From positions 1 through 64,000 of the forward strand of contig JABFXC010000008.1 of assembly GCA_013361935.1 (NCBI GenBank): a DNA stretch of 64,000 bases, written 5' to 3'. Positions 1-8,204 of this stretch are shown here, in pieces. Numbering within the stretch: position 1 is the stretch's first letter; each line of letters opens with the position of its first letter. The stretch is from Gemmatimonadaceae bacterium. GTDB lineage: Bacteria > Gemmatimonadota > Gemmatimonadetes > Gemmatimonadales > Gemmatimonadaceae. The notes beneath the pieces are model-generated. The model worked only from the letters and a program-made list of their open reading frames with translations. It ran no database searches and had not been told where the DNA came from. A program made the position numbers and the translations under genes.

Positions 1-1
1 G

Positions 2-901
2 GGCATCGGCGTCCTCATCGCCGCGCGCGCCGCCGCGGGAAAGAAGACCTACGTCGCGCGGAAGACCTGGCTACCCCTCGCGCCCACCGGGCGCTCGTGG
101 GTCGCCATCGTCTGGAAGAACTTCATCCCGACGCTGCGCCAGATGCGCTGGGCGACGCTGCTGATCGCGCTCCTCGGCGCGGCGGCGATCGGCGGGATCG
201 CCGGCTACGCGCGCTATCGGGCCACCGCGAGCACCGCGGACGCGCTCGTGTTCGGGCGGAACTTCGTGGCCATGCTCGCGCTCATCATCGCCTGCGCGTG
301 GACGCTCATCGGGCCGCTGTACACCCGCAACGATTTCCGCGGCGATCTTCCGTACCTCCGCCTCCTGCGGACGTATCCCATCGACAGCGGGGCGCTCGTC
401 GGCGCGCAGATCGCGTCGTCGTCGGCGCTGATCTTCCTCTTCCAGCTCTTCCTGCTGCTCGCGGCGCTGGTGCTTCCCTCGGGATCCGTCGTTCCGGGGC
501 TCGTGCAGCGGCTGGGGATCTTCGTCGCGCTGGTGCTCGCGCTGGGAACGCTCGACGTGCTGAGCGTGACGGTGCGCAACGCGGTCGCGCTCTTCTTCCC
601 GGGCTGGGTACGGCTGGGCAACGAGGGGGGCGGCTTCGAGGCGATCGGCCAGAACCTCCTCGGCACCGCGGGGTCGCTCCTTCTCCTCTCGCTGCTCCTC
701 GTCGCGCCGATGCTGCTCGCCGGCGCGGTGCTCTACTGGGTGCAGGCGTTCACCGCGCTCCCGCGGGCGGTGAACGGGTATCTCGTCGCCGCCCTCGCAC
801 TCTTCGTCGGCGCGATCGCCGTCGAGCTGTGGTTCCTCTTCCGGTGGCTGGGGAGCGTGTACGACAACATCGACGCGGGTGAGATCCTCGACCCCGCATG
901 A
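2..901 (+). CDS. ABC exporter-type integral membrane protein, 5' truncated
   Basis: The ORF track starts at an internal Met (143), but the frame is open back to the window edge and the upstream residues (for example 'WLPLAPTGRSWVAIVWKNF') read as real protein, so the true start lies outside the window. About 299 residues are visible. Several hydrophobic segments of transmembrane length follow, such as 'FVAMLALIIACAWTLIGPLY' and 'LLLLSLLLVAPMLLAGAVLY'. The layout resembles the permease part of putative ABC exporters in which the membrane protein is a separate chain. Substrate and partner ATPase are not visible. The family call rests on overall appearance only. A different multi-pass membrane protein remains possible. 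Confidence 0.55.
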   Translation, partial: GIGVLIAARAAAGKKTYVARKTWLPLAPTGRSWVAIVWKNFIPTLRQMRWATLLIALLGAAAIGGIAGYARYRATASTADALVFGRNFVAMLALIIACAWTLIGPLYTRNDFRGDLPYLRLLRTYPIDSGALVGAQIASSSALIFLFQLFLLLAALVLPSGSVVPGLVQRLGIFVALVLALGTLDVLSVTVRNAVALFFPGWVRLGNEGGGFEAIGQNLLGTAGSLLLLSLLLVAPMLLAGAVLYWVQAFTALPRAVNGYLVAALALFVGAIAVELWFLFRWLGSVYDNIDAGEILDPA

Positions 902-904
902 CGG

Positions 905-1000
905 CGAGACGTGAGGAGTGGGGAGTGAGACGGAAGGGCGGGGGGTGAGGTGTGAGGACGAGTGACGAGGGAGGACGAGTGACGAGGGAGGAGTGAGGGG
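905..1000. repeat. Purine-rich tandem repeat cluster downstream of the exporter gene
   Basis: This spacer is made of variations on GTGAGGAGTG and GACGAGTGACGAGG. Two identical 17-mers (GAGGACGAGTGACGAGG) lie head to tail at 954-970 and 971-987. It has the purine-rich, short-unit character of the other gene-end repeats in this window but does not form as clear a hairpin. No coding potential is apparent. Confidence 0.6.
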
Positions 1001-1063
1001 GCGAGACTCCTTGCACGGCGCTCGTCCGCTCGCGATCGTCCTTCCTTCCCTCACCAGGACACC

Positions 1064-2437
1064 ATGCGTCTTCATTCGTCCGCTCTGGCGCTCGCGGCGA
1101 CCGCGCTGCTCGCCTCGCGCGCCGCCGCGCAGTCGTCGCCGATCGCCACCACGTACCGCGCGGCCGCCGATTCGCTCATCAACGCCGCGCTGAAGGACAG
1201 CGCGGCGTGGAACCGGCTGGCGAGGATGACCGACACCTTCGGCAACCGGCTGAGCGGAACGGAGAGCCTCGAGCGCACCATCGACTGGGTGATCGCCGAG
1301 ATGAAGCGCGACGGCCTGGAGAACGTGCGCGGCGAGCCGGTGAAGGTGCCGCACTGGGTGCGCGGCGAGGAGTCGCTGACGCTCGTGACGCCGCGCCGCG
1401 CGTCGCTGCCGATCCTCGGCCTGGGCGGGAGCATCGCGACGCCGAAGAAGGGGATCACCGCGCCGGTGCTGATCGTGCACGACTTCGACGAGCTCGCGCG
1501 GCGCGCGGCGGAGGCGAAGGGGAGGATCGTGGTCTTCGACGCCCCCTTCACGAGCTACGCGGAGACGGTGCGCTACCGAGTGGGCGGGGCGAGCGCGGCG
1601 GCGAAGGCCGGCGCGGTCGCGGCGCTCGTGCGATCGGTGACGCCGATGTCGCTGCGCACGCCGCACGCGGGGAACATGCGCTACGACTCGACCGTCGCGA
1701 AGATCCCGACGGCGGCGATCACCGTCGAGGACGCGCTGATGCTGCGCCGCATGGTCGAGCGCGGCGACAACCCGGTGCTGACGCTGAGGATGTCGGCGCG
1801 CCTCCTTCCCGACGCGCCCTCGCGGAACGTCGTTGCCGAGCTGCGCGGCACGACCAACCCAGACGAGATCGTAGTGCTCGGCGGCCACATCGACTCGTGG
1901 GACGTGGGCCAGGGCGCGATGGACGACGGCGGCGGAGTGGTTGCCGCGTGGGAGGCGGTGCGCCTGATGAAGGTGCTCGGCCTGCGCCCGCGCCGCACGG
2001 TGCGCGTCGTCGCCTGGACGAACGAGGAGAACGGCACCGCGGGCGGCCGCGCCTATCGCGACGCGCACCGCGCCGAGGTGGAGAAGCACGTCCTCGCGAT
2101 CGAGAGCGACGAGGGAGTGTTCCGGCCGCGCGGCGTCGCCTTCAGCGGAACGGACAGCGCGACGGCGATCGTGCGGCAGATCGCGCGTCTCCTCGATCGC
2201 ATCGGCGCCGGGGGCGTCGAGCCGGACGGCGGCGGCGCGGACATCGGGCCTATCGCGCAGCTCGGCGTTCCCGCGATGTCACCCGACGTCGACGGCACGA
2301 AGTACTTCTGGTATCACCACACCGAAGCCGACACGATGGACAAGCTCGACCCGCACGAGGTCGCACTCTGCGTCGCGACGATGGCGGTGATGGCGTATGT
2401 GGTGGCGGATCTGCCATCTCCCTTGCCGCGCCGTTAG
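1064..2437 (+). CDS. Secreted M28-family zinc metallopeptidase
   Basis: 457 residues. An N-terminal signal peptide of about 22 residues ends near 'ASRAAAQ', so the protein is exported. The catalytic domain carries the M28 metal-binding pattern: His275 and Asp287 in 'GGHIDSWD...AMDDGGG', Glu321/322 in 'TNEENG', Asp349, and His418/419 in 'YHHTEAD'. The segment around residues 130-235 looks like a PA-type insert ahead of the catalytic core, as in carboxypeptidase Q-like enzymes. M28 members are di-zinc amino- or carboxypeptidases, so periplasmic or extracellular peptide hydrolysis is likely. The exact substrate cannot be told. The stop codon lies in a CGTTAGGC octamer, followed immediately by a gene-end hairpin repeat. 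Confidence 0.88.
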   Translation: MRLHSSALALAATALLASRAAAQSSPIATTYRAAADSLINAALKDSAAWNRLARMTDTFGNRLSGTESLERTIDWVIAEMKRDGLENVRGEPVKVPHWVRGEESLTLVTPRRASLPILGLGGSIATPKKGITAPVLIVHDFDELARRAAEAKGRIVVFDAPFTSYAETVRYRVGGASAAAKAGAVAALVRSVTPMSLRTPHAGNMRYDSTVAKIPTAAITVEDALMLRRMVERGDNPVLTLRMSARLLPDAPSRNVVAELRGTTNPDEIVVLGGHIDSWDVGQGAMDDGGGVVAAWEAVRLMKVLGLRPRRTVRVVAWTNEENGTAGGRAYRDAHRAEVEKHVLAIESDEGVFRPRGVAFSGTDSATAIVRQIARLLDRIGAGGVEPDGGGADIGPIAQLGVPAMSPDVDGTKYFWYHHTEADTMDKLDPHEVALCVATMAVMAYVVADLPSPLPRR

Positions 2438-2440
2438 GCG

Positions 2441-2503
2441 GGGCCAGGGGCCAGGCGGAAGGAACTACGAAGCGGTTCGTGATGCCCGGCTCCTGGCCCC
2501 TCA
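2441..2503. repeat. Gene-end hairpin repeat (GGCCAGGCGGAAGGAAC family)
   Basis: The hairpin lies between two convergent genes. Perfect 10-nt arms AGGGGCCAGG (2446-2455) and CCTGGCCCCT (2492-2501) enclose GCGGAAGGAACTACG, the core shared with the copies at 17379, 27277 and elsewhere. The stop codon of the minus-strand lipoprotein lies in the right arm. It could act as a bidirectional terminator, although it has no U-tract. Confidence 0.7.
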
Positions 2504-2866
2504 GTTGATCGTCACCGAGAGCGTGTGCAGCTCGGCGTTCGTCGAGCCGCATCCCTGGCTGTAGTAGTAGTACACGCCGGCATCGGAGAACTTCACGGCG
2601 CGCGACGTGTCGTTGGGGGCGACGGCGACGAGAGGAACGTCGTCCTTGCGGAGTACCAGCGTCACCTGGACCGACGACCTGTTCACGAAGCTGACTCCCT
2701 GCTTCACCCGCACGGCGGCGGGTTCGGGGTCGGCATAGACGCAGGCCGCGCTGCCGGTCTTCGGCGTGAGCGTGACGTAGACGCCGGCACGCTCGGCGGC
2801 GGTGATGTCCTGGCACGACGTTGCCGCGACGGCAGCGAGCGCGAGGAGAACGATTCCGGTGCGCAT
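2501..2866 (-). CDS. Small secreted lipoprotein, function unknown
   Basis: 121 residues. The N-terminus is a lipoprotein signal: hydrophobic 'IVLLALAAVAATSC' with lipobox A-A-T-S-C, giving Cys18 as the predicted lipidated residue. The mature part is about 100 residues, predicted mostly beta, and contains 'VSFVNRSSVQVTLVLR' and 'DAGVYYYYSQGC', which suggests a small Ig- or cupredoxin-like fold. The metal ligands of a true cupredoxin are not evident. I do not recognise a named family. It converges with the M28 peptidase and the two share the hairpin repeat between them. The 332 bp upstream hold no clear gene. Confidence 0.7.
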   Translation of the reverse strand: MRTGIVLLALAAVAATSCQDITAAERAGVYVTLTPKTGSAACVYADPEPAAVRVKQGVSFVNRSSVQVTLVLRKDDVPLVAVAPNDTSRAVKFSDAGVYYYYSQGCGSTNAELHTLSVTIN

Positions 2867-3198
2867 GATCCCTTGCCTTGTGGTGACGCTCGCGCAAAGG
2901 CAGGACGCGTTCCCCGCCTCAGGGCCCGCTGGGGCGGGATCCAGCGCCCGAACGTCGCGAGGTGTGGACGAATGCGTGAGTCATTCCGCGACAGGCGTGG
3001 CGGGATCACACCTCAGCTCGCGTCGCGCGGAGCTCACGCTCCTTCGCTTCGCACTGCGCCGCCCGACCCAGGGCGACCATCGTCGTGTGGAGATACTCCG
3101 CGACGGGCAAAAGCCCGACGGACGCGCGACGGCATCCAGCTCCGCCGGTGCCTCGGTGGCCTGCGGCGAAGCGGAGCCACTGCCGTCGTAGCGAATCG
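2867..3198. other. 332-bp gap without a convincing gene
   Basis: This lies between the lipoprotein start and the ketoisomerase stop, both on the minus strand. It must contain the lipoprotein promoter. A minus-strand ORF (3006-3263) crosses it but overlaps the isomerase gene in another frame and has no clear start site. A short stem CGGGC-AAAA-GCCCG near 3110 is the only secondary structure I noticed, and it lacks a T-run. Confidence 0.5.
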
Positions 3199-3654
3199 CT
3201 ACCGTCTCGCCGCCATCGCCGCCACGAACTCTCCGCGATCCCTGATGTAATCGGCGGGATCATGCGGCTCGGACGCGAGCATCAGGAGCACGGTCCCCGG
3301 CGCGAACTCCTCGGTGTCGATCCACACGCCCGGCCCGATGAGCAGGCCGCGAGAGGGCGTGTCCAGGCGGACGCGCTCTGTCTGCTTCCGGTCGTCGACG
3401 GCGATCGTCAGCGCGCCGGCGACGGCGACGAAGAGTTGCGCGGTGCGGTGATGCGCGTGCCCACCGCGCTTCGCGTTCGCCGGCGCGCCGAACACCCAGC
3501 GCGCGCGCTTCATCACGAACGGAATCTGAGCGCCGCTTTCGCAGATGGTGATGCTGCCGCGCGGGTCGGAGTGCGTGGGAAGCTCGACGAGGCGCCAGGG
3601 GGCTGCAGGGGGCACGGAGGGGTCCTGGGTGCGGGAAGAAATACCATGTGGCAT
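3199..3654 (-). CDS. FdtA/QdtA-like dTDP-4-keto-6-deoxyhexose 3,4-ketoisomerase
   Basis: 151 residues, the usual length of this single-domain cupin family (WxcM-like C-terminal type). The family pattern is clear: 'DPRGSITICE', then 'IPFVMKRARWVFG', 'RGGHAHHRTAQLFVAVAG' with the His-X-His cupin motif, and 'ALTIAVDDR'. Such enzymes isomerise dTDP-4-keto-6-deoxyglucose to the 3-keto form, on the way to amino-deoxysugars such as Fuc3NAc or Qui3NAc. It stands alone here, about 33 kb from the polysaccharide locus, with no dTDP-sugar genes beside it. The ATG lies inside the arm of a long imperfect inverted repeat. A GTG 13 codons downstream is an alternative start. Confidence 0.8.
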   Translation of the reverse strand: MPHGISSRTQDPSVPPAAPWRLVELPTHSDPRGSITICESGAQIPFVMKRARWVFGAPANAKRGGHAHHRTAQLFVAVAGALTIAVDDRKQTERVRLDTPSRGLLIGPGVWIDTEEFAPGTVLLMLASEPHDPADYIRDRGEFVAAMAARR

Positions 3655-3799
3655 GAGGCTAATGTCATGACTTCTGAGGCATCAGCCATGAGACAGAACG
3701 GCCAGGAGACAGAAGGGCCGGGAAGCCAGAACGGCGACTGCCCCATGGCCTCTCTGCCAGATGCCTCCCGTCGCGTGACGCTGACACTAGCCTCATGGC
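3651..3799. repeat. Long imperfect inverted repeat between ketoisomerase and ku
   Basis: The left arm GCATGAGGCTAATGTCA (3651-3667) pairs with the complement of TGACACTAGCCTCATGGC (3782-3799). The roughly 115-bp loop carries further short repeats of CCATGAG, AGACAGAA and GGCCAGGAGAC. The start codon of the minus-strand ketoisomerase lies in the left arm. The region separates divergent genes, so their promoters must be in or beside it. No protein is encoded convincingly. Confidence 0.55.
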
Positions 3800-3944
3800 T
3801 CATGGCCGTTCAAGGATCACATTTATTCCAGCCTCGACCATGTCAGGCCGGTTTTCCACGTCGGCACCCTCCTTGCCTCCAATCACGTCCGCCAGCGCCG
3901 GGTGTCCGGCACCGCGGTTTCCACCCTCTCTCGGAGTCTCACCG

Positions 3945-4802
3945 ATGGCCTCGATCTGGAAAGGGTCGCTCGCATTCGGGCTCGTGAACATTCCCGTCGA
4001 GGCGAAGACCGCGGTGCGAGAGGACCACATCTCCTTCCGGATGCTCCACTCGGAGGATCTCTCCCCGGTGAAGTACGAGCGCGTCTGCGCCGCCGACGGC
4101 GAGCCGGTGCCGTGGAACGAGATCGTGAAGGGCTACGAGTACGAGAAGGGGAAGTACGTCGTCATGAGCGACGAGGACTTCAAGGCGGCCGCGCTGGAGT
4201 CGTCGAGGACGCTCGAGATCCTCGACTTCGTCCGTCACGACGAGATCGATCCGCGCTACTTCGAGACGCCGTACTACCTCGTGCCCTCGAAGGGTGGCGA
4301 GAAGGCGTACGCCCTCCTGCGCGAGGCGCTCAAGACCTCGAACGCGGTCGGGATCGGCAAGGTCGTCATGCGCCAGAAGGAGCACCTCGCGGCGGTCCGC
4401 GTCATCGGCGACGCGATCGTGCTCGAGCTGATGCGCTTCGCCAACGAGCTCGTCGACGTCGACGAGTTCAACTTCCCCTCGGCCGAGATGGTGCGCCCGC
4501 AGGAGCTGAAGATGGCCGAGCAGCTGGTGGCCTCGCTCGCCGAGCCCTTCTCGCCGGAGAAGTACACCGACGACTATCGCGCGAACCTGATGAAGATCAT
4601 CCGCGCGAAGATGAAGGGTAAGAAGATCACGGTCGAGGAGCCGGAGCGTGAGCCCGCGGACGCGCAGGTGCTCGACCTGATGTCGCGCCTGAAGGAGAGC
4701 CTGAAGCAGGAGAAGGGAAAGGGCGGCGCGGTGCGCGCGAAGCGGAAGACGGCCGCCGCGTCGCAGAAGCCGGCACGGCGGTCGCGCCGGAAGACGGCGT
4801 AG
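3945..4802 (+). CDS. ku: Ku, DNA end-binding protein of bacterial NHEJ
   Basis: The ORF track opens at 3795, but bacterial Ku proteins begin 'M-x-x-IWKGSLxFGLVxIPV'. The matching Met is codon 51, so the start is 3945 and the protein has 285 residues. The Ku core runs to about residue 240, with 'YYLVPSKGGEKAYALLREAL' and 'ALKTSNAVGIGKVVMR' typical of the beta-barrel that encircles DNA ends. The tail is Lys/Arg-rich ('KRKTAAASQKPARRSRRKTA'), as in extended Ku proteins in which it aids DNA binding and LigD recruitment. The gene is followed at once by ligD, the usual NHEJ pairing. Homodimerisation and end-bridging are inferred from the family. Confidence 0.95.
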   Translation: MASIWKGSLAFGLVNIPVEAKTAVREDHISFRMLHSEDLSPVKYERVCAADGEPVPWNEIVKGYEYEKGKYVVMSDEDFKAAALESSRTLEILDFVRHDEIDPRYFETPYYLVPSKGGEKAYALLREALKTSNAVGIGKVVMRQKEHLAAVRVIGDAIVLELMRFANELVDVDEFNFPSAEMVRPQELKMAEQLVASLAEPFSPEKYTDDYRANLMKIIRAKMKGKKITVEEPEREPADAQVLDLMSRLKESLKQEKGKGGAVRAKRKTAAASQKPARRSRRKTA

Positions 4803-4804
4803 CG

Positions 4805-4840
4805 GCAGGGGTCGGGGGTCAGGGATCAGGGGCCAGGTGC
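4805..4840. repeat. Half copy of the gene-end repeat at the ku/ligD junction
   Basis: The spacer reads as successive units GGGGTCGGGGGTCAGG, GATCAGGGGCCAGGTGCC. It matches one arm of the gene-end hairpins but has no opposing arm. The GTG start chosen for ligD is inside it. The same sequence style recurs inside ligD at 5583-5641. Confidence 0.65.
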
Positions 4841-7800
4841 CAGCGAAGAAGGCGTCCGGGAAGAAGACGTCCTCGAAGAGGACCGGCGCGAAGAGGACGT
4901 CCTCGGCCGGGCCTCGTTCGTCGGCGAAGACTCGCTCGAAGACGGCGACCGCGGCTACCAGGGCGCGCGACAAGCTCGCCGAGTACTGGCGCAAGCGCGA
5001 CTTCTCGAAGACGAAGGAGCCCTCGGGAAGCGCGGCCGACGAGAGCTCGAAGAGCCGGCTCCGCTTCGTCATCCAGAAGCACGCCGCCAGCCACCTGCAC
5101 TTCGACTTCCGTCTCGAGCTCGACGGGGTGATGAAGAGCTGGGCCGTACCGAAGGGCCCGAGCTACGACCCCGCGGTGAAGCGTCTCGCGATGGAGGTCG
5201 AGGACCACCCCATCGCCTACAACAAGTTCGAGGGGACGATCCCCGCCGGCGAATACGGCGGCGGGACGGTCATGCTCTGGGACAGGGGCACGTATGGTGC
5301 GCCAGGGCTCTCCGGCGCGGCGGGGGTGCAGGCGTTGCGCGACGGCTACAAGCGCGGCCGCCTGGACATCGTCATGCACGGCGAGCGTCTGCAGGGTGGC
5401 TGGTCGCTCGTCCGCATGCACGGCCGCAGCGACTCGAGCAAGCCGCAGTGGCTCCTCATCAAGCGCCACGACGGCACCGAGGAGCCGGGGCGCGACATCG
5501 TCGCCGAGGTGACGACGTCGGTGGACAGCGGCCGCACGATGGAAGAGATCGCGAGTGGACGCAGCCGCGTATGGCACTCGAACAGGGGTCAGGGGTCGGG
5601 CTCCCGCAGGGGTCAGGGGTCAGGGGCCAGGGGTCAGTCAACGGCGATGAAGAAGAGCGTGGCGAAGAAGAAGACCGCAGCGAAGAAGGCGACGTCGGCA
5701 CGGAAGCGCGCGCCGAAGGGCGCGTCGGCCACGGCGCTCGCCGACCCACCGGTGCATCGCGGGCGTCCCAAGGCGAAGAAGGCGGCGAAGCATCTCGCCG
5801 CGCTCGTCCCGATGAAGGCGTCGATCGGCGGCGAGGTGCCGAGCGGCGAGGGGTGGACCTTCGAGCCGAAGTACGACGGGATCCGCGTCATCGCCTACGC
5901 GACGCCCGACGCGGCGAACGTCGTCACCCGCAACGGCAACGACAAGAGCGAGCAGTTCCCGGAGGTGATCGACGCGCTCACGACGCTCGCCACGAAGGCG
6001 AAGCGCTCGCTCGTGCTCGACGGGGAGATCGTCGCGCTGCACGGCGGCGAGGTCGCGCGCTTCCAGGATCTCCAGAGCCGGATGCACACGACCAACCAGG
6101 CCTTCATCGAGACCTCGACCATCGCCGCGCCGGCGGCGCTCGTCGCCTTCGATCTGCTGATGGACGGCGACGAGGTGCTGATGCGCGAGCCGTGGACGGT
6201 GCGCCGCGCCCGCCTCGAGCAGCGGCTCCGCAACCGCACGAGTCCCGCCCTGCTCCTCGGCGAGTCGGCGCCGGGAGATGGAGAGGAGATGCTCGAGAAG
6301 GCGCGCAAGCTCGGCTGGGAGGGGGTGATCGCCAAGCGGATGGACGAGCGCTATCAGCCCGGCGAGCGGTCGCGCGGCTGGCTCAAGCTGAAGATCGAGC
6401 ACCGCCAGGAGTTCGTGGTCGGGGGGTGGACCGAGCCGCGCAAGACGCGCGAGCACATCGGCGCGCTGCTGCTCGGCCACTACGACGAGGAGGGCGACTT
6501 CGTCTACGTCGGCCACACGGGCGGGGGCTTCACGCGCGAGGGGCTGAAGGAGATGTACAAGCGACTCGCCCCGCTCGAGCGGAAGTCGTCACCCTTCGCC
6601 GAGACCCCGAAGACGAACGAGAAGGCGCACTGGGCGACGCCGAAGGTGGTGGTCGAGGTGAAGTTCGGAGAGTGGACCGCGGAGGGAAAGCTGCGCCAGC
6701 CGATCTTCGTCGGCGTGCGCGACGACAAGCCGGCGCGCGAGGTGGTCCGCGAGCCGGAGAGCGTGCAGGAGGGTGGGCGGGTGCGGCGGAAGTCGGGCGC
6801 GGGGGCGAGCGCTTTGGCGAAGAAGGGGCCAGGGGCCAGGCGGAAGGGGACGGCGGCGAAGAGGGGGTCGGCAGTCGGGGGTCGGGGTTCGGCGGCGAAG
6901 CGGGGGACGACCAAGGGTGCGACGACGAAGCGGCGCGCCGAGTTCACCGAAGTCCCCGTCTACGCGAATGCGCCGATCGTCGCCAGGCTCGAGGAGCTGG
7001 AGCGCGAGGGCGGGCGTGGCACGGTCGCGTTAGGCAGGGGCGCCTCGCTCGACGTCTCGAGCCTCGACAAGGTCTACTTCCCGAAGGACGGGATCACCAA
7101 GGGGGCGCTCTTCCGGTATTACGCGACCGTCGCCCCGCTCATCCTGCCGACGGTGAAGGATCGCGCGCTGGTGCTCAAACGGACCCCCGAGGGAATCGAG
7201 GGCGAGACCTTCTTCCAGCAGAAGGCGCCCGACGAAGCGCCGGAGGGGGTACGAGTCGAGAACGTCCCCGAGTCGGACGGCGACATGAAGCGCCGGCTCG
7301 TCGGGGGCGACATCACGACGCTGCTCTACTGCGTGCAGCTCGGCTGCGTCTCCACCGATCCCTGGCACTCGCGCGTGCAGAGCCCGGAGAACCCGGACTA
7401 CACCTATCTCGACCTCGACCCGCAGCCGAAGGCGGGGTTCCAGCGCGTGCTCGACGTCGCGCGCTGGGTGAAGGAGGAGCTCGACGCGCTGGGGCTGCAC
7501 GCGGCATTGAAGACCTCCGGCTCGCGCGGGCTCCATGTCTGCGTCCCGCTGCCGCCCTCGGCGACCTGGGATACCGCGGTCACGCTCGCACAGATCATCG
7601 CCGCCAACGTCGCGCAGAAGCATCCGAAGGACGCGACGATCACCCGCTCGGTGAGCGATCGCTCGCCGAAGGCGGTCTACGTCGACTACCTGCAGAACAT
7701 CCGCGGCAAGTCGATCGCCGGCGCCTACTGCGTCCGCGCCAAGCCCGGCGCGACGGTCTCGACGCCCCTCGCCTGGAAGGAGCTCACCGACGATCTCGAC

Positions 7801-7923
7801 ATCCGGGAGTTCACCGTCGAGACGGCGCCCGCGCGATTCAAGAAAGTCGGCGACCTCTGGAACCCCGCGCTGAAGAAGCGCAACTCCGCGGCGGCGCTGC
7901 GCGGGCTCGCGCGAGCGAAGTAG
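4837..7923 (+). CDS. ligD: LigD, multifunctional NHEJ DNA ligase (PE-LIG-POL)
   Basis: 1028 residues, longer than the more usual 750-900. Domain order is phosphoesterase (about 45-230), ATP-dependent ligase (about 310-640) and primase-polymerase (about 705-1020). PE: His82, His86, His88 and Asp90 in 'KHAASHLHFDFRLELD', and 'GEYGGGTVMLWDRGTY'. LIG: catalytic Lys345 in 'EPKYDGIRV', 'LVLDGEIVAL', 'EGVIAK' and 'GWLKLKI'. POL: metal-binding Asp859 and Asp861 in 'TYLDLDPQ', and 'FQQKAP'. The N-terminal 45 residues are Lys/Ser-rich. The linkers at 248-270 and 655-700 are translated gene-end repeat (GQGSGSRRGQGSGARGQ and similar), which is unusual. The start is GTG inside the ku spacer. It trims, fills and seals broken DNA ends with Ku. 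Confidence 0.95.
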   Translation: MPAKKASGKKTSSKRTGAKRTSSAGPRSSAKTRSKTATAATRARDKLAEYWRKRDFSKTKEPSGSAADESSKSRLRFVIQKHAASHLHFDFRLELDGVMKSWAVPKGPSYDPAVKRLAMEVEDHPIAYNKFEGTIPAGEYGGGTVMLWDRGTYGAPGLSGAAGVQALRDGYKRGRLDIVMHGERLQGGWSLVRMHGRSDSSKPQWLLIKRHDGTEEPGRDIVAEVTTSVDSGRTMEEIASGRSRVWHSNRGQGSGSRRGQGSGARGQSTAMKKSVAKKKTAAKKATSARKRAPKGASATALADPPVHRGRPKAKKAAKHLAALVPMKASIGGEVPSGEGWTFEPKYDGIRVIAYATPDAANVVTRNGNDKSEQFPEVIDALTTLATKAKRSLVLDGEIVALHGGEVARFQDLQSRMHTTNQAFIETSTIAAPAALVAFDLLMDGDEVLMREPWTVRRARLEQRLRNRTSPALLLGESAPGDGEEMLEKARKLGWEGVIAKRMDERYQPGERSRGWLKLKIEHRQEFVVGGWTEPRKTREHIGALLLGHYDEEGDFVYVGHTGGGFTREGLKEMYKRLAPLERKSSPFAETPKTNEKAHWATPKVVVEVKFGEWTAEGKLRQPIFVGVRDDKPAREVVREPESVQEGGRVRRKSGAGASALAKKGPGARRKGTAAKRGSAVGGRGSAAKRGTTKGATTKRRAEFTEVPVYANAPIVARLEELEREGGRGTVALGRGASLDVSSLDKVYFPKDGITKGALFRYYATVAPLILPTVKDRALVLKRTPEGIEGETFFQQKAPDEAPEGVRVENVPESDGDMKRRLVGGDITTLLYCVQLGCVSTDPWHSRVQSPENPDYTYLDLDPQPKAGFQRVLDVARWVKEELDALGLHAALKTSGSRGLHVCVPLPPSATWDTAVTLAQIIAANVAQKHPKDATITRSVSDRSPKAVYVDYLQNIRGKSIAGAYCVRAKPGATVSTPLAWKELTDDLDIREFTVETAPARFKKVGDLWNPALKKRNSAAALRGLARAK
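5583..5641. repeat. Gene-end repeat translated as the PE-LIG linker of LigD
   Basis: AGGGGTCAGGGGTCGGG and AGGGGTCAGGGGTCAGGGGCC lie in frame inside ligD and encode Gly/Gln/Ser/Arg. The sequence closely matches the ku/ligD spacer. It is followed directly by ATGAAGAAG and a Lys-rich stretch that would look normal as the start of a separate ligase gene. Confidence 0.75.
6826..6910. repeat. Gene-end repeat translated as the LIG-POL linker of LigD
   Basis: GGGGCCAGGGGCCAGGCGG followed by AAGGGGACGGCGG is the core of the intergenic hairpin family (compare 2446, 17390 and 27290). It is in frame, with further GGGGTCGG units downstream. It encodes 'KKGPGARRKGTAAKRGSAVG' and similar low-complexity linker between the ligase and polymerase domains. 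Confidence 0.75.
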
Positions 7924-7953
7924 CGATCCGAGGAATTTCCGCGCTCGGCGGTT

Positions 7954-8173
7954 TTGGCATCGGATCGCTCAAAGCGCGTGTCCGGGTTCCTCGCGCGGCG
8001 GCCCTTCATTGCTTTCGTAGAAGCTGTCAAGACACGAAGGTCACGAAGGGTCACGGAGATGTTGCTTGGGCACCCTCCGTGACCCTTCGTGACCTTCGTG
8101 TTTCAATAACAGGGCAATGGTCGGCTCGTCGCGATGCGGCGCTCCCCCGCCACACGAACCGATCCGATGCCAA
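7954..8173. mobile_element. Nested inverted-repeat element, copy A (MITE-like)
   Basis: The outer arms are a perfect 14-bp inverted repeat, TTGGCATCGGATCG (7954-7967) and CGATCCGATGCCAA (8160-8173). Inside is a perfect 26-bp hairpin, CACGAAGGTCACGAAGGG... (8033-8058) with its complement at 8075-8100 and a 16-nt loop. It has no ORF. The left 17 nt (TTGGCATCGGATCGCTC) are identical in copy B at 11800. The layout resembles a non-autonomous, transposase-dependent or REP-like element. The target duplication and the responsible enzyme are unknown. It lies directly upstream of the pnuC-like gene. Confidence 0.65.
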
Positions 8174-8204
8174 TCCCGATGAGCCGCACGTTAGAATTCA
8201 GCGC

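Noticed and set aside
71-2089. 672-residue ORF on the minus strand
   Set aside because: Arg/His-rich low-complexity product typical of antisense frames in G+C-rich DNA; it covers two real + strand genes.
3006-3263. 85-residue minus-strand ORF
   Set aside because: It overlaps the ketoisomerase gene in another frame, lacks a supported start and has no recognisable domain.
5583-5641. Possible CRISPR-like direct repeats (GGGGTCAGG)
   Set aside because: Units are about 8-10 nt, contiguous and without spacers; they belong to the gene-end repeat family.
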